Assembly (NCBI RefSeq): GCF_000299875.1
Contig: NZ_AMRK01000004.1
Coordinates: 124,001-188,000, forward strand
Length of the DNA: 64,000 bases
Origin: Celeribacter baekdonensis B30
GTDB lineage: Bacteria; Pseudomonadota; Alphaproteobacteria; Rhodobacterales; Rhodobacteraceae
Reading direction: 5' to 3'
Shown: one piece after another, positions 52,109 to 63,055 of the stretch
Numbering within the stretch: the first letter of the stretch is position 1
How the letters are laid out: every line of letters begins with the position of its first letter
Program-made: the position numbers and the translations under genes
Notes under the pieces: generated by a model
Told to the model about the DNA's origin: nothing
What the model saw: the letters and a program-made list of their open reading frames with translations, nothing else
The model's database searches: none

Positions 52109-53137
52109 ATGCGTAAATCCATGTTGATGGCGGCCACCATTGTGGCTGCCGGCTTTACAACTTCGGCGTTCGCCGCCGATCTCACCGTCGGTGTGAGCTG
52201 GTCCAATTTCCAGGAAGAGCGCTGGAAAACCGACGAAGGCGCGATGAAAGCGGCGCTTGAGGCGGCTGGGGCCACCTATGTCTCCGCCGATGCGCAATCA
52301 TCGTCGGCCAAACAGCTCTCCGATATTGAAAGCCTGATCGCACAGGGTGTGGATGCGCTCATCGTGTTGGCGCAAGACACCCAGGCAATCATTCCGGCCG
52401 TTGAAATGGCGGCTGACGAAGGCATTCCGGTCATCGCCTATGACCGCCTGATCGAAGATTCACGCGCCTATTACCTGACCTTTGACAACATTGAAGTCGG
52501 TCGTCTTCAGGCCAAAGCCGTGTTCGATGTTCAGCCGACCGGCAATTATGTCATGATCAAAGGCTCGCCGACCGATCCGAATGCCGACTTCCTGCGGGGC
52601 GGTCAGCAAGAGGTGCTTCAGGCGGCGATTGATTCCGGTGCGGTGACCATCGTGGGCGAGGCCTACACCGATGCGTGGCTCCCGGCCAACGCACAGCGCA
52701 ACATGGAATCCATCCTCACCGCTACCGACAACAAAGTGGACGCGGTCGTGGCCTCAAATGATGGCACCGCAGGCGGTGTTGTGGCCGCTTTGGCGGCTCA
52801 AGGCATGGCGGGTATCCCGGTCTCCGGTCAGGATGGCGATCACGCCGCTTTGAACCGTGTGGCTTTGGGCACCCAGACCGTGTCCGTGTGGAAAGACGCC
52901 CGTGAACTTGGCAAAAACGCCGCCGAGATCGCAGTTGAATTGGCGGGCGGCATGATGGCGACCGATGTGGATGGCACCGTAGATTTCACCACCCCGGGTG
53001 GCAATGACATGAACGCCAAATTCCTGGCCCCGATCCCGATCACCAAAGACAATCTGTCGGTGGTTGTGGACGCCGGTTGGATCACCAAAGACGCGCTGTG
53101 TCAGGGCGTTGAAAACGGTCCGGCCCCCTGTAACTGA
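52109..53137 (+). CDS. xylF: D-xylose-binding periplasmic protein
   Basis: A 342-residue type I sugar-binding protein. The ATG at 52109 follows GGGAGG by 5 nt. The signal peptide ends in SAFA before ADLTVGVSWSNFQEERW, the hallmark start of XylF, where Trp and Arg/Glu residues touch the sugar. Other family blocks are VLAQDTQAIIP, IAYDRLI and VSGQDGDHAALNRV. It delivers xylose to XylHG. A 198-bp gap with a CCCGG-TTCG-CCGGG hairpin (53160-53173) separates it from xylH. Confidence 0.92.
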   Translation: MRKSMLMAATIVAAGFTTSAFAADLTVGVSWSNFQEERWKTDEGAMKAALEAAGATYVSADAQSSSAKQLSDIESLIAQGVDALIVLAQDTQAIIPAVEMAADEGIPVIAYDRLIEDSRAYYLTFDNIEVGRLQAKAVFDVQPTGNYVMIKGSPTDPNADFLRGGQQEVLQAAIDSGAVTIVGEAYTDAWLPANAQRNMESILTATDNKVDAVVASNDGTAGGVVAALAAQGMAGIPVSGQDGDHAALNRVALGTQTVSVWKDARELGKNAAEIAVELAGGMMATDVDGTVDFTTPGGNDMNAKFLAPIPITKDNLSVVVDAGWITKDALCQGVENGPAPCN

Positions 53138-53159
53138 TTGGTTTCAGGACCAAAATCCT

Positions 53160-53173
53160 CCCGGTTCGCCGGG
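53160..53173 (+). other. Intercistronic hairpin after xylF
   Basis: CCCGG-TTCG-CCGGG, a short stem with a UUCG-type tetraloop, lies 23 bp after the xylF stop; related GC-rich repeats follow. It probably stabilises the xylF message relative to xylHG. Confidence 0.5.
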
Positions 53174-53322
53174 CACTTAGGACTGTTCCTGCCGGGTTCG
53201 GCGGGGGCGGTCCGCCTCATCACATCTGCTGTCGCGTTATCCGACACGCGCAGGCAGAGCAGAGATCAAGACATAAAGATCGGGACATGAGGCACACGAG
53301 GCGCAGACCTCGTTCAGACCTA

Positions 53323-53352
53323 GGGGAAGGCGACAATGGGGAAGGCGACAAT
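53323..53352 (+). repeat. 15-bp tandem duplication of the xylH ribosome site and start
   Basis: The unit GGGGAAGGCGACAAT occurs twice in a row (53323-53337 and 53338-53352). Each copy carries a ribosome site and, with the following G, an ATG, so two in-frame starts (53336 and 53351) result. Confidence 0.9.
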
Positions 53353-54679
53353 GGCGGACCAATCACAGACAGCGGCGACACAGGCAGACACACAGGCGGG
53401 CCCACAGAGTTCCAGCAACAAAGGGTTTTTCTCCCTGTTGGAGATCGACATGCGGCTCTTGGGCATGGTGGGGGCGTTTATCCTCATCGCGCTGGCGTTC
53501 AATATGTTCACCGATGGGCGGTTTGTCACACCGCGCAATATCTTTAACCTGACCGTGCAAACCGTTTCGGTTGCGATCATGGCGACGGGCATGGTCTTTG
53601 TCATCGTCACCCGCCACATCGACCTCTCAGTCGGGGCTTTGTTGGCGATTTCCTCGGCCATTGGCGCGATGATGCAGGCGCGTTGGTTGCCACAGATTGT
53701 GGGTCTTGATTACGGCAATCCGCTGATCGCGCCGATCGCGATTGTGACCTGTCTGGCGGTCGGCACCCTCATCGGCGCGTTCAATGGCTGGCTGGTTGGC
53801 TATCAAAAAATCCCGGCCTTTATCGTCACCTTGGGCGGTCTGTTGATTTGGCGCTATGTCGGCTGGTACGTCACCGATGGTCAAACCATTGCGCCGCTCG
53901 ATCAGACCTTTACCGTCTTGGGCGGGGCCGAGGGCACATTGGGCGTCACCCTGTCCTGGGCGGTCGGTATTTTGGCCTCAGCATTCACCATCTATGCCCT
54001 TTGGAACGCGCGCAACGCTCGGAAAAACCACGGTTTTCCGATCAAGCCGCTCTGGGCCGAAGTCACCATTGGCGGTGTCGCCGTGGTGGCGATCCTTGGC
54101 TATATCGCCACGCTCAACGCCTATGATATCCCGGTGGGCAAACTCAAACGCCTGTTTGAAGCGCGCGGCGAGATCATGCCAGCGGGCTATTCCGAGGCTT
54201 ACGGCCTGCCGATTTCGGTGATCATTTTGATCGTCGTCGCCATTGCCATGACCCTTGTGGCCAAGAAAACCCGCCTTGGTAAATACATCTTTGCGACGGG
54301 GGGCAACCCGGATGCGGCAGAGCTTTCGGGCATCAACACCAAACTTTTGACGGTTAAGATCTTTGCGTTGATGGGCTTTCTCTGCGGTCTCTCTGCGGTG
54401 ATCGCTTCGGCCCGTTTGCAAAGCCACGCCAATGACATTGGCACGCTTGATGAGCTGCGCGTGATTGCGGCGGCGGTGATCGGTGGCACGGCCTTGTCCG
54501 GCGGGATCGGCACCATTCACGGGGCCATTCTGGGCGCTTTGATCATGCAATCCTTGCAATCGGGCATGGCCATGGTCGGTGTCGATGCGCCGTTGCAAAA
54601 CATCGTGGTTGGTTCGGTTCTGGTCTTTGCTGTCTGGATCGACATCCAGTATCGCAAACGTCTTGGTATGAAAATTTAA
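53336..54679 (+). CDS. xylH: D-xylose ABC transporter permease
   Basis: A 447-residue inner-membrane permease of the ribose/xylose class with about ten to eleven hydrophobic segments. Family blocks are TRHIDLSVGALLA, GYQKIPAFIVTLGGLL and GGTALSGGIGTIHGAILGALI near the C-terminus. Two starts are possible because of the tandem duplication; ATG at 53351 (MADQSQT) is equally well supported. It forms the channel energised by XylG. Confidence 0.9.
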   Translation: MGKATMADQSQTAATQADTQAGPQSSSNKGFFSLLEIDMRLLGMVGAFILIALAFNMFTDGRFVTPRNIFNLTVQTVSVAIMATGMVFVIVTRHIDLSVGALLAISSAIGAMMQARWLPQIVGLDYGNPLIAPIAIVTCLAVGTLIGAFNGWLVGYQKIPAFIVTLGGLLIWRYVGWYVTDGQTIAPLDQTFTVLGGAEGTLGVTLSWAVGILASAFTIYALWNARNARKNHGFPIKPLWAEVTIGGVAVVAILGYIATLNAYDIPVGKLKRLFEARGEIMPAGYSEAYGLPISVIILIVVAIAMTLVAKKTRLGKYIFATGGNPDAAELSGINTKLLTVKIFALMGFLCGLSAVIASARLQSHANDIGTLDELRVIAAAVIGGTALSGGIGTIHGAILGALIMQSLQSGMAMVGVDAPLQNIVVGSVLVFAVWIDIQYRKRLGMKI

Positions 54680-54691
54680 GGGGGAATAAGC

Positions 54692-55483
54692 ATGGAAAAC
54701 AGTGCAAACACAACCATGGGCAAGAACCCCAACACCGGCACGCCGCTGGTCGAACTCAAAGACATTTCGATCTCTTTTGGCGGGATCAAGGCGGTGGATC
54801 ATGTCTCGATTGATCTGCACGCCGGCGAGGTCGTGGGCCTGTTGGGCCACAATGGCGCGGGCAAATCGACGCTGATCAAATGCCTGTCTGGCGCCTATCA
54901 AAAGGACGCGGGCGAGGTCTATATCAATGGTGAGAAGGCGGAGATCCGCAACACCCGCGATGCGCGCAAATACAATGTCGAAACCATCTATCAAACGCTG
55001 GCTTTGGCCGACAATTTGGACGCCGCCTCCAACCTGTTTTTGGGGCGCGAATTGGTCACACCGTTTGGCTTTGTCGATGAACCGGCGATGGAGGCGGAGA
55101 CGCGCAAGATCATGGGGCGGTTGAACCCGAATTTCCAGAAATTCAAAGAGCCGGTGAGCGCGCTCTCAGGTGGTCAACGCCAATCGGTTGCCATTGCACG
55201 CGCGGTCTATTTCAACGCCAAAATTCTGATCATGGACGAACCCACAGCCGCGCTTGGTCCACATGAAACCCAGATGGTGGCCGAACTGATCGAAGAACTC
55301 AAAGCGCAGGGTTTGGGGATTTTCCTCATTGAACATGACATTCACAACGTCATGCGGCTCTGTGACCGCGCTATGGTGATGAAAAACGGCCAAAGCGTTG
55401 GCACGGTCAACGTTGACGAGGTCACGGATGAGGACATTCTGGGCATGATCATCATGGGGAAAAAGCCGCCGCAGGCATATTGA
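54692..55483 (+). CDS. xylG: D-xylose ABC transporter ATP-binding protein (single-domain form)
   Basis: A 263-residue ATPase. Walker A is GHNGAGKST, the signature LSGGQRQSVAIARA, Walker B ILIMDEPTAALG and the switch His in FLIEHDIHNV. Enterobacterial XylG carries two ATPase domains (about 510 residues); here a single domain is encoded, as in many alphaproteobacteria, and it would work as a homodimer. GGGGGA precedes the start, 12 bp after xylH. Confidence 0.9.
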   Translation: MENSANTTMGKNPNTGTPLVELKDISISFGGIKAVDHVSIDLHAGEVVGLLGHNGAGKSTLIKCLSGAYQKDAGEVYINGEKAEIRNTRDARKYNVETIYQTLALADNLDAASNLFLGRELVTPFGFVDEPAMEAETRKIMGRLNPNFQKFKEPVSALSGGQRQSVAIARAVYFNAKILIMDEPTAALGPHETQMVAELIEELKAQGLGIFLIEHDIHNVMRLCDRAMVMKNGQSVGTVNVDEVTDEDILGMIIMGKKPPQAY

Positions 55484-55554
55484 TCTGGCCATTCCCTTTT
55501 TCTCATGGCGGGCGCTGATCCATCGCGCCCGCCGCACAACCAAACGGATATCTC

Positions 55555-56994
55555 ATGTATATCGGACTTGATCTCGGGACCTCTGGTCTCAAAGCCATCC
55601 TGATCACGGAGGCGCAACATGTCGTCGCCGAAGCCAATGTGGCCCTGACCAATGAGCGCCCGCAGGATGGCTGGTCGGAACAGGACCCGGCCACATGGCT
55701 TGCCGCCTGTGATCGGGTGATGGCCGACCTTGGCACCAAGGCCGATCTCTCAGCGGTCAAAGGCATCGGTCTTTCGGGGCATATGCATGGTGCGACCCTA
55801 TTGGACGGCGCGGATCGGGTGCTGCGTCCTTGCATCCTGTGGAATGACACCCGCTCCCATGTCGAGGCGGCGGAGATGGACGCCGATCCACGCTTTCGCG
55901 CGGTCACCGGCAATATCGTGTTTCCGGGCTTCACCGCGCCGAAACTTGCCTGGGTCAAACGCCATGAGCCGGAGATTTTCGCGCAGCTCAAAAAGGTGCT
56001 TTTGCCGAAAGACTACCTGCGGCTCTATCTGACCGGGGAGCATGTGGGCGACATGTCCGACAGCGCCGGGACCGCATGGTTTGACACCGGCGCGCGCGAT
56101 TGGTCCGATGATTTGCTGGCCGCGACCGACATGGATCGCTCTTTCATGCCGCGCTTGGTCGAGGGCTCTGAGGTTTCAGGCACATTGCGCGCTTATCTCT
56201 GCGCCAAATGGGGCGTCTCGCCCACCTGTGTGATCGCTGGGGGCGGCGGTGACAATGCCGCCTCTGCCATCGGGGTGGGCGTTGTGAAAGCCGGGCAGGC
56301 CTTTGTGTCTTTGGGCACCTCCGGCGTGCTCTTTGCCGCCAACGACGGCTATCAACCGGACGCAGCCACCGCTGTTCATACCTTCTGCCACGCGCTGCCA
56401 AACACCTGGCACCAGATGGGCGTGATCTTGGCGGCGACCGATGCGCTCAATTGGTATGGGCGATTTGTCGGCCAAGACGCGGCGACGCTGACCCGTGCGC
56501 TTGGTGGGCTTGAAGCCCCCGGCAAGACCCGGTTTTTGCCTTATCTGGGCGGCGAGCGCACACCGTTGAACGACTCTGCCATTCGCGGCGGTTTTATTGG
56601 CCTTGAACATGCGACGGACACGCATGCGGGCACCCGCGCGGTGCTTGAGGGCGTGACCTTCGCGATCAAAGATTGCGCCGAGGCACTGGCCGCGACTGGC
56701 ACCAAAATTGACCGGCTTTTGGCGGTCGGAGGTGGCTCGAAATCCCACTACTGGGTCGAGGCCATCGCCACCGCGTTGAATGTCGCCGTGGACCTGCCCG
56801 TGGCGGGGGATTTTGGCGGCGCTTACGGTGCGGCGCGCCTTGGCCAAATGGCCGCAACCGGGGGCGGGGCCGAGCTGGCCGCAACGCCCGCCATTGAGAC
56901 AACGATTGAACCTAACCAAAGCCTGAGTGCTGCGTTTGAAGACGGGTTCGCCCGGTTCAAAGCGGCACAGGTTGCCATTAAGGGGCTGACATGA
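55555..56994 (+). CDS. xylB: Xylulokinase
   Basis: A 479-residue FGGY-family kinase that phosphorylates D-xylulose to D-xylulose 5-phosphate. Marks: [16 protein letters not shown] at the N-terminus with the catalytic-site Asp, [13 protein letters not shown] (sugar contact), [14 protein letters not shown] with the catalytic Asp, and [10 protein letters not shown] in the C-terminal ATP lobe. Normal length for XylB. It overlaps xylA by ATGA. Confidence 0.93.
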   Translation: MYIGLDLGTSGLKAILITEAQHVVAEANVALTNERPQDGWSEQDPATWLAACDRVMADLGTKADLSAVKGIGLSGHMHGATLLDGADRVLRPCILWNDTRSHVEAAEMDADPRFRAVTGNIVFPGFTAPKLAWVKRHEPEIFAQLKKVLLPKDYLRLYLTGEHVGDMSDSAGTAWFDTGARDWSDDLLAATDMDRSFMPRLVEGSEVSGTLRAYLCAKWGVSPTCVIAGGGGDNAASAIGVGVVKAGQAFVSLGTSGVLFAANDGYQPDAATAVHTFCHALPNTWHQMGVILAATDALNWYGRFVGQDAATLTRALGGLEAPGKTRFLPYLGGERTPLNDSAIRGGFIGLEHATDTHAGTRAVLEGVTFAIKDCAEALAATGTKIDRLLAVGGGSKSHYWVEAIATALNVAVDLPVAGDFGGAYGAARLGQMAATGGGAELAATPAIETTIEPNQSLSAAFEDGFARFKAAQVAIKGLT

Positions 56995-58295
56995 CTGAGT
57001 TTTTCAAAGGCATTCCACAGATCCATTACGAAGGCCCGGCCTCGCATAATGAGTTCGCCTATAAATATTACAACCCGGATGAGGTTGTGATGGGCAAGCG
57101 GATGGAAGATCATCTGCGCTTTGGCGTCGCCTATTGGCACAGCTTTGCCTATGAGGGCGGCGACCCGTTTGGCGGGCGCACCTTTGATCGTCCGTGGTTT
57201 GGCGAGGGCATGGACAAGGCAAAACTCAAGGCCGATGTGGCCTTTGAGATGTTCGACATTCTGCAAGCGCCGTTTTTCTGTTTCCACGACCTTGATGTTC
57301 GTCCCGAAGGTGCGACTTTTGCCGAAAGCAAACGCAATCTTGAGGAAATCATCGACTATTTCGCCGAGAAAATGGAGACGTCGAAAACCAAGCTGTTGTG
57401 GGGCACGGCCAATCTGTTCACCCACCGCCGGTTCATGGCCGGATCGGCGACCAACCCGGACCCGGACGTGTTTGCCTACTCCGCCGCGACAATCAAATCC
57501 TGTATGGATGCGACGATCAAACTGGGCGGGGCCAATTACGTCCTTTGGGGCGGGCGCGAAGGCTATGAGACGCTGCTCAACACCGATCTGACACGCGAGG
57601 CGGACCAAGCCGCGCGGATGTTGGAAATGGTGGTGAATTACAAACATAAAATGGGCTGGGATGGGGCGATCCTGATCGAACCGAAGCCGCAAGAACCGTC
57701 GAAACACCAATATGATTTCGATGTCGCCACCGTTTACGGATTTCTCAAACGCTATGGGTTGGAGAATGAGGTCAAAGTGAACATCGAACAGGGCCACGCC
57801 ATTCTTGCCGGTCATTCGTTCGATCACGAATTGGCGCTGGCGGGCTCTTTGGGCATCCTCGGGTCCATTGACATGAACCGCAACGATTACCAATCCGGCT
57901 GGGACACCGACCAATTCCCGAACAATGTGCCCGAAGTGGCTCTGGCCTATTACGAGGTCTTGCGCGCGGGTGGGTTCACCACGGGGGGCACCAATTTCGA
58001 TGCCCGTATTCGACGTCAATCGCTCGACCCGGAAGATTTGATTTTAGGTCATGTCGGCGCGATGGACATCTGCGCGCGCGGGTTCAAAGCCGCAGCAAGG
58101 ATGTTGGAAGACGGTAAATTGGAAGCGGCACGTCAGGCGCGCTATGCCGATTGGGATACGGCCGCGAACCAAGCCATGCTGAAAGACGGCGATCTGGAGA
58201 CAATCCAAGCCCGCGTTCTGGCCGATGGCGTCAACCCGGAACCGCGGTCCGGACGTCAGGAACGGTTGGAGAACCTGGTGAACTCATACCTGTAA
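56991..58295 (+). CDS. xylA: Xylose isomerase
   Basis: A 434-residue TIM-barrel isomerase that converts D-xylose to D-xylulose. The catalytic His is in [12 protein letters not shown]; metal ligands lie in [16 protein letters not shown] and the helix around [17 protein letters not shown]; the [14 protein letters not shown] block is diagnostic of class II enzymes. Last gene of the xyl operon, followed by a clear terminator at 58316. Confidence 0.95.
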   Translation: MTEFFKGIPQIHYEGPASHNEFAYKYYNPDEVVMGKRMEDHLRFGVAYWHSFAYEGGDPFGGRTFDRPWFGEGMDKAKLKADVAFEMFDILQAPFFCFHDLDVRPEGATFAESKRNLEEIIDYFAEKMETSKTKLLWGTANLFTHRRFMAGSATNPDPDVFAYSAATIKSCMDATIKLGGANYVLWGGREGYETLLNTDLTREADQAARMLEMVVNYKHKMGWDGAILIEPKPQEPSKHQYDFDVATVYGFLKRYGLENEVKVNIEQGHAILAGHSFDHELALAGSLGILGSIDMNRNDYQSGWDTDQFPNNVPEVALAYYEVLRAGGFTTGGTNFDARIRRQSLDPEDLILGHVGAMDICARGFKAAARMLEDGKLEAARQARYADWDTAANQAMLKDGDLETIQARVLADGVNPEPRSGRQERLENLVNSYL

Positions 58296-58315
58296 GGGTT
58301 TGATTTGTAATGTGG

Positions 58316-58345
58316 AAAGGGCGGGGTGTTCCCGCCCTTTTTATT
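58316..58345 (+). terminator. Intrinsic terminator of the xyl operon
   Basis: AAAGGGCGGG / CCCGCCCTTT (58316-58325, 58331-58340) with a 5-nt loop, followed by TTATT. It lies 20 bp after xylA and faces the convergent glpK gene, which it may also serve. Confidence 0.92.
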
Positions 58346-58378
58346 GCTGATTTGAGTATTTTGGCTGCTATGAAGGGG

Positions 58379-59881
58379 TTAGGCTTTCGATAATGTGCGA
58401 TGGATCGCGTCGGTCCAACCGTCATATTTTTGCTTGCGCAGCGCCGCGTCCATCTGCGGCGTAAAGGTCGCGTCTGCTCGCCAGACCTTGGCAAACTCAT
58501 CGGGGGCTGGGCACAGATCGACCGCAAGCCCGGCCAGATAGGCGGCGCCCAAAGCGGTGGTTTCCAGATTGGCCGGACGGTCCACCGGCGCGCCCAAGAT
58601 GTCGGCCAGGAATTGCATCGCAAAGGGATTGGCCGACAGGCCGCCATCGACACGCAGGGTGGTGTCCTCTGGCGTCGCACTCCAATCGGCATGCATCGCT
58701 TCGATCAGATCGCGGGTCTGATAACCGACGCTTTCCAAGGCGGCGCGGGCAAACTCCGCAGGCCCGGTGTTGCGCGTCAGGCCAAAGATCGCGCCGCGTG
58801 CCTCGGCATCCCACCACGGTGCTCCGAGGCCGGTGAAGGCGGGGACGAGGTAGAGGTTTTGTTCGGGATCGGCCTGTTGTGCCAACTCGAGCGTGTCTTT
58901 GGCGTCGGTGATGATGCCAAGCCCATCGCGCAGCCATTGCACCACGGCCCCCGCGACAAAGATAGACCCTTCGAGCGCATAGGTGGGGGTGCCGTTCAAT
59001 TGATAGGCGATGGTGGTGAGCATCCGGTTTTGCGATGTCACTGGGGTACTGCCGGTGTTCAACAGAGCAAAACAGCCGGTTCCATAGGTGGATTTCATCA
59101 TGCCGGGGCGAAAACACGCCTGACCGACCGTGGCCGCCTGTTGATCGCCCGCAACGCCGCGAATGGGGATCGGCGCGCTGAACAGGGTGGTTTCGCCAAA
59201 GTCAGCGGAGCTGTCGCGCACCTCGGGCAGCATCTCTATCGGGATGCCAAGGCGGTCGCAAATCGTCGCGTCCCATGTGCCTTCATGGATGTTATAGAGC
59301 ATGGTGCGACAGGCGTTGGTGGCGTCTGTGGCATGGACCCGGCCCCCCGGATTGCCCTCTGTCAGGTTCCAGATCAGCCATGTGTCCACCGTGCCAAATT
59401 TGAGCCGACCCGCGCGCGCCATCTCGCGCGCACCTTCGGTTTGATCGAGGATAAAGGCCAGTTTGGTGGCGGAGAAATACGGGTCTAACAAAAGCCCGGT
59501 GCGCTTTGTCACCTCCGCCTCAAAGCCATCGGCGCGCAGTTTGGCGCAGGTCGCGGAGGTGCGCCGATCTTGCCAGACGATGGCGGGGGCGATGGGGTTT
59601 CCGGTCTCGGCGTCCCAGACCACGGTGGTTTCGCGTTGATTGGTCAGACCCAAGGCGGCCGGGTATGCGCCAGAGTCCGTGACAGTGTCCGCGAATACAT
59701 TGCGGATCACTCGCACAGAGGTCTGCCACAAATCCATCGCGTCATGTTCGACCCAGCCCGGATGCGGGTAATATTGGGTGAATTCCTCTTGGGCGCTGGA
59801 AATGGGCCGCAGCTCCGCGTCAAACAGAATGGCGCGGGTCGAGGTCGTGCCTTGGTCCAGGCTTAAAATCGTGTTGCTCAT
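58379..59881 (-). CDS. glpK: Glycerol kinase
   Basis: A 500-residue FGGY kinase making sn-glycerol 3-phosphate. ATG at 59881 follows GGGAGA. Landmarks are [41 protein letters not shown] and TYGTGCF, and the C-terminal [18 protein letters not shown]. These separate it from xylulokinases. No other glp gene is adjacent, so it is regulated apart from transport or dehydrogenase genes. Confidence 0.93.
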   Translation of the reverse strand: MSNTILSLDQGTTSTRAILFDAELRPISSAQEEFTQYYPHPGWVEHDAMDLWQTSVRVIRNVFADTVTDSGAYPAALGLTNQRETTVVWDAETGNPIAPAIVWQDRRTSATCAKLRADGFEAEVTKRTGLLLDPYFSATKLAFILDQTEGAREMARAGRLKFGTVDTWLIWNLTEGNPGGRVHATDATNACRTMLYNIHEGTWDATICDRLGIPIEMLPEVRDSSADFGETTLFSAPIPIRGVAGDQQAATVGQACFRPGMMKSTYGTGCFALLNTGSTPVTSQNRMLTTIAYQLNGTPTYALEGSIFVAGAVVQWLRDGLGIITDAKDTLELAQQADPEQNLYLVPAFTGLGAPWWDAEARGAIFGLTRNTGPAEFARAALESVGYQTRDLIEAMHADWSATPEDTTLRVDGGLSANPFAMQFLADILGAPVDRPANLETTALGAAYLAGLAVDLCPAPDEFAKVWRADATFTPQMDAALRKQKYDGWTDAIHRTLSKA

Positions 59882-60176
59882 GTCGTCTCCCTTGACCCAA
59901 ACGATAGGGCGCGGATCAGGTTTCGACAAGCAGGGGATCGATAGGAAGGGGCGGCCCCATCGTCATATAATTGCCGATCTTCGCCAAAGCCGCCGCCGAG
60001 GATGAGGTCATAGCTGCTGTGGTGCGATCGGGGGGCGGAAGGGAGTTGGTATCGCCCTCTTTGCTAAATGAAAAGCGCAGAGCATGTATGCGCGCCCTTG
60101 TCATTTGGCCGCCAATCAGGGAGTTTTACCGAAAGACCCAAGCCGCAGCAAGAACCCAAACCAAGAGGTCGCGTCG

Positions 60177-61160
60177 ATGAAATTTTTCCCCATGTTCCTT
60201 CGGGTGGCTGAACGAGATGTTGTGATCGTCGGCGGCGGGGAAACGGCGGCGCAAAAAGCGCGGCTGATGTTGAAAACCGAGGCGCGGTTGATTTTTGTCG
60301 CCCCCGAACTGGACCTCGAACTGGCCGCTTTGGTCGACGAGGGCCGCGCGCGCCATCACAGCGGAACGATCTCGCCGGAGTTGTTTCGCGGTGCGGCGCT
60401 GACGTTCATCGGCACCGGCTGTCCGGGGACAGATGCCGCGTTGCATGCCTTGGCGCGTGAGGCAGGGGCCTTGGTCAATGTGGTCGATCAACCCGCACTC
60501 TGCGAGGCGACGACGCCGTCGATTGTGGATCGCGATCCCTTGGTGGTGGCGATTGGCACCGAAGGGGCGGCACCGATCCTGGCACGTCAGATCAAAACCC
60601 GGTTGGAAAGCATTTTGGAGCCGCGTTTGGGCGATCTGGTGGGCTTGGGCGGGCGGCTCAGGGGCGCTGTGGCGGCGCGTGTGCCACGCGAAAACCGCCG
60701 TGCTTTTTGGCGCTGGGTCTATGATGACGCGCCGCGTCGCCTACATGCACGAGGCGCCGAACGCGAGGCGGCAGAACTGATCAAACAGGCGATTGAGGCC
60801 GGGGGCGCGCCGAAAGAGGCGGGCACCAAGGGGGCCGTGACGCTGTTGCCCGTCAGCAGCCTTGAACCGGATCTGATGACCCTGCGCGCGGTGCAGCGGT
60901 TGCAGGAGGCCGATTTGGTGCTCTGTTCGGATGCGAGTTTTGTGCCGATCCTGGAATTGGCGCGCCGCGATGCCGCGCGTATCGTGGTCGGGCGCGATCA
61001 TGGCACCGAAGATTGGCTTGTATCCGATCAACGCAAGGTGATTTTGGATGAATTCGCGACGGGCGCGCGGGTCGTCTGGCTCGTGGCGCGCCGCGATGCG
61101 GAGCGGGCCGCGCTTGGCCTGCCGGAGGATATTGAACGGGTGCCCGCTGTTCGGGTTTAG
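60177..61160 (+). CDS. cysG: Siroheme synthase, CysG N-terminal type with a shortened methyltransferase domain
   Basis: A 327-residue protein. Residues 1-220 form the precorrin-2 dehydrogenase/sirohydrochlorin ferrochelatase unit: VVIVGGGETAAQKARLML, a GTGCPGTDAAL segment and VVDQPALCEATTPSIVD. From about residue 235 it resembles the start of a uroporphyrinogen methyltransferase (LEPDLMTLRAVQRLQEADLV) but stops after about 90 residues and lacks the GGDPFVFGRG and later SAM-binding parts. So oxidation and iron insertion are likely, methylation is not. The gene lies 19 bp before adenine deaminase. AGAGG precedes the start at 60177. Confidence 0.85.
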   Translation: MKFFPMFLRVAERDVVIVGGGETAAQKARLMLKTEARLIFVAPELDLELAALVDEGRARHHSGTISPELFRGAALTFIGTGCPGTDAALHALAREAGALVNVVDQPALCEATTPSIVDRDPLVVAIGTEGAAPILARQIKTRLESILEPRLGDLVGLGGRLRGAVAARVPRENRRAFWRWVYDDAPRRLHARGAEREAAELIKQAIEAGGAPKEAGTKGAVTLLPVSSLEPDLMTLRAVQRLQEADLVLCSDASFVPILELARRDAARIVVGRDHGTEDWLVSDQRKVILDEFATGARVVWLVARRDAERAALGLPEDIERVPAVRV

Positions 61161-61179
61161 GTGGGTTTAGGAGATAAGC

Positions 61180-62874
61180 ATGAGTGATCTGGAACATCGT
61201 ATTGCCGTGGCGCGGGGCGAGGTCCCGGCGGATATTGTCCTCAAGGGCGGGATGATTTTTGATCTGATGACCGGCGCATTGATCACAGGCGATGTGGCCA
61301 TCGTTGGCGACCGGATCGCGGGCGTTTATGAGAGCTACGAGGGTGCACGCGAGATTGATGTCAGCGGCCAGATTATTGTTCCGGGCTTTATCGACACGCA
61401 TTTGCACATCGAAAGCTCTCTGGTCACGCCGTTTGAATTTGACCGCTGTGTCGCGCCGCGTGGGGTGACGACGGCGATTTGTGATCCGCATGAGATTGCC
61501 AATGTCATCGGTCTGGACGGCATTCGGTATTTTCAAGCGGCCTCTGAGCACACGGTGATGGACATCCGGGTGCAGCTCAGTTCGTGCGTGCCCTCGACCC
61601 ATATGGAAACCGCAGGAGCCGAGCTTTTGGCCGAGGATTTGGCCAAGGTCATGGGGCATAGGTCCGCCATCGGGCTGGCCGAGTTCATGAATTATCCTGG
61701 CGTCATTTACCGCGACCCGGAGGCGATGAAAAAGCTGTATCTGTTTGAAGATGCACATATTGATGGCCATTGCCCGCAACTCTCGGGCCGTGATCTCAAC
61801 GCCTATATTGCGGCGGGCATTCGCACCGAACATGAGGCAACCACGGCGGATGAGGCGCGTGAAAAACTGCGCAAGGGCATGCGGGTTTTGATCCGCGAGG
61901 GGTCGGTGTCGAAAGATTTGCACGCGTTGCAGCCGCTTTTGTCCGATCTGACCGCGCCTTACATGTGCCTGTGCACCGATGATCGCAACCCGTTGGACAT
62001 CGGCGAACACGGCCATTTGGACTACATGATCCGCACCTTGATTGCGCTTGGCTGTTCGCCTTTGGCGGTCTACCGCGCGGCCTCTCTGTCCGCCGCCGAG
62101 GCCTTTGGCTTCAAGGATCGTGGCATGATCGCGCCGGGCAAACGCGCCGATCTTGTGGTGATCGACAGTCTAGAGGGCTGTCATGCCTCACGCGTGTTTG
62201 CCGGTGGGGTTGAGGTCACGGAGGCCGCCTTTGCCGCGCGCGGGTCGGTCGATCCGATCGGGCGGCACTCGGTCAAAGCGCGCAAAGTGACGGCGGAGGA
62301 TTTTCGTACCACCGGCAACCGCGAGCAGACCGATGTGATCGGCATCCTCGAAGGTAAAATCATCACCGAACATCTGCATGAGACCATCCCCATCATTGAT
62401 GGCGACAAGCGCCCCGATCCGACCCGCGATCTGACCCGGATCACGGTGATCGAGCGCCATGGTAAAAATGGCAATATCGCCTCGGGTTTTGTCAAAGGCT
62501 TTGGTGTCAAGGCAGGGGCGATTGCCTCGACCGTTTGCCATGATCACCACAATATCGTGGCTGTGGGTGTCGATTACGACGATATGGCCTTGGCTGCGAA
62601 CCGCTTGTCGGAGATCGAAGGCGGCTTTGTTGTGGTCCGCGATGGCGTGATCTTGGCGGAATTGGCACTGCCCGTGGCGGGGTTGATGAGCCTTTTGTCG
62701 TTCGAAGAGGTGCGCGATCATTTGGTCGATCTGCGGGCGGCGGCGGCGTCCTTGGGGGTCACATTGGAAGAGCCGTTTTTGCAATTGGCGTTTTTGGCGC
62801 TTCCGGTCATTCCGGCGCTCAAAATCACCGACCGCGGCATGGTCGATGTGATCAAATTCGAAATCATCGTCTGA
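61180..62874 (+). CDS. ade: Adenine deaminase
   Basis: A 564-residue amidohydrolase-superfamily enzyme converting adenine to hypoxanthine and ammonia. Metal and active-site blocks are [40 protein letters not shown] and the catalytic Asp in [10 protein letters not shown]. The C-terminal Ade domain ([25 protein letters not shown]) is complete. AGGAG lies 6 nt before the ATG. Being directly behind the siroheme gene may be chance. Confidence 0.93.
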   Translation: MSDLEHRIAVARGEVPADIVLKGGMIFDLMTGALITGDVAIVGDRIAGVYESYEGAREIDVSGQIIVPGFIDTHLHIESSLVTPFEFDRCVAPRGVTTAICDPHEIANVIGLDGIRYFQAASEHTVMDIRVQLSSCVPSTHMETAGAELLAEDLAKVMGHRSAIGLAEFMNYPGVIYRDPEAMKKLYLFEDAHIDGHCPQLSGRDLNAYIAAGIRTEHEATTADEAREKLRKGMRVLIREGSVSKDLHALQPLLSDLTAPYMCLCTDDRNPLDIGEHGHLDYMIRTLIALGCSPLAVYRAASLSAAEAFGFKDRGMIAPGKRADLVVIDSLEGCHASRVFAGGVEVTEAAFAARGSVDPIGRHSVKARKVTAEDFRTTGNREQTDVIGILEGKIITEHLHETIPIIDGDKRPDPTRDLTRITVIERHGKNGNIASGFVKGFGVKAGAIASTVCHDHHNIVAVGVDYDDMALAANRLSEIEGGFVVVRDGVILAELALPVAGLMSLLSFEEVRDHLVDLRAAAASLGVTLEEPFLQLAFLALPVIPALKITDRGMVDVIKFEIIV

Positions 62875-62973
62875 TTTTTGTGCATTTTTTGATCTGCGCA
62901 GCCTTGGGAGTGGGCGGGGGGCGTGTGTGTTGCGCAAAGTGAACCGATCAGTTCATTTTTAGAGATTCTACAA

Positions 62974-62989
62974 TTGACAAAACTGTCAA
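62974..62989. promoter_or_regulatory. Inverted repeat upstream of the small lipoprotein gene
   Basis: TTGACA-N4-TGTCAA, a perfect 6-bp dyad. Its first arm is also a perfect -35 hexamer, although no good -10 follows at standard spacing. It may be an operator. Confidence 0.45.
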
Positions 62990-63055
62990 CTCGGCACATT
63001 TGAGAGAGAGCAATGGGCGCAACGCGTCCTACTTTTTCAAATCAGGAGGTTCCTT

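Noticed and set aside
59916-60104. 62-codon minus-strand open frame between glpK and cysG
   Set aside because: No ribosome site; only its end looks slightly protein-like. Could be a relic, but I cannot support it.
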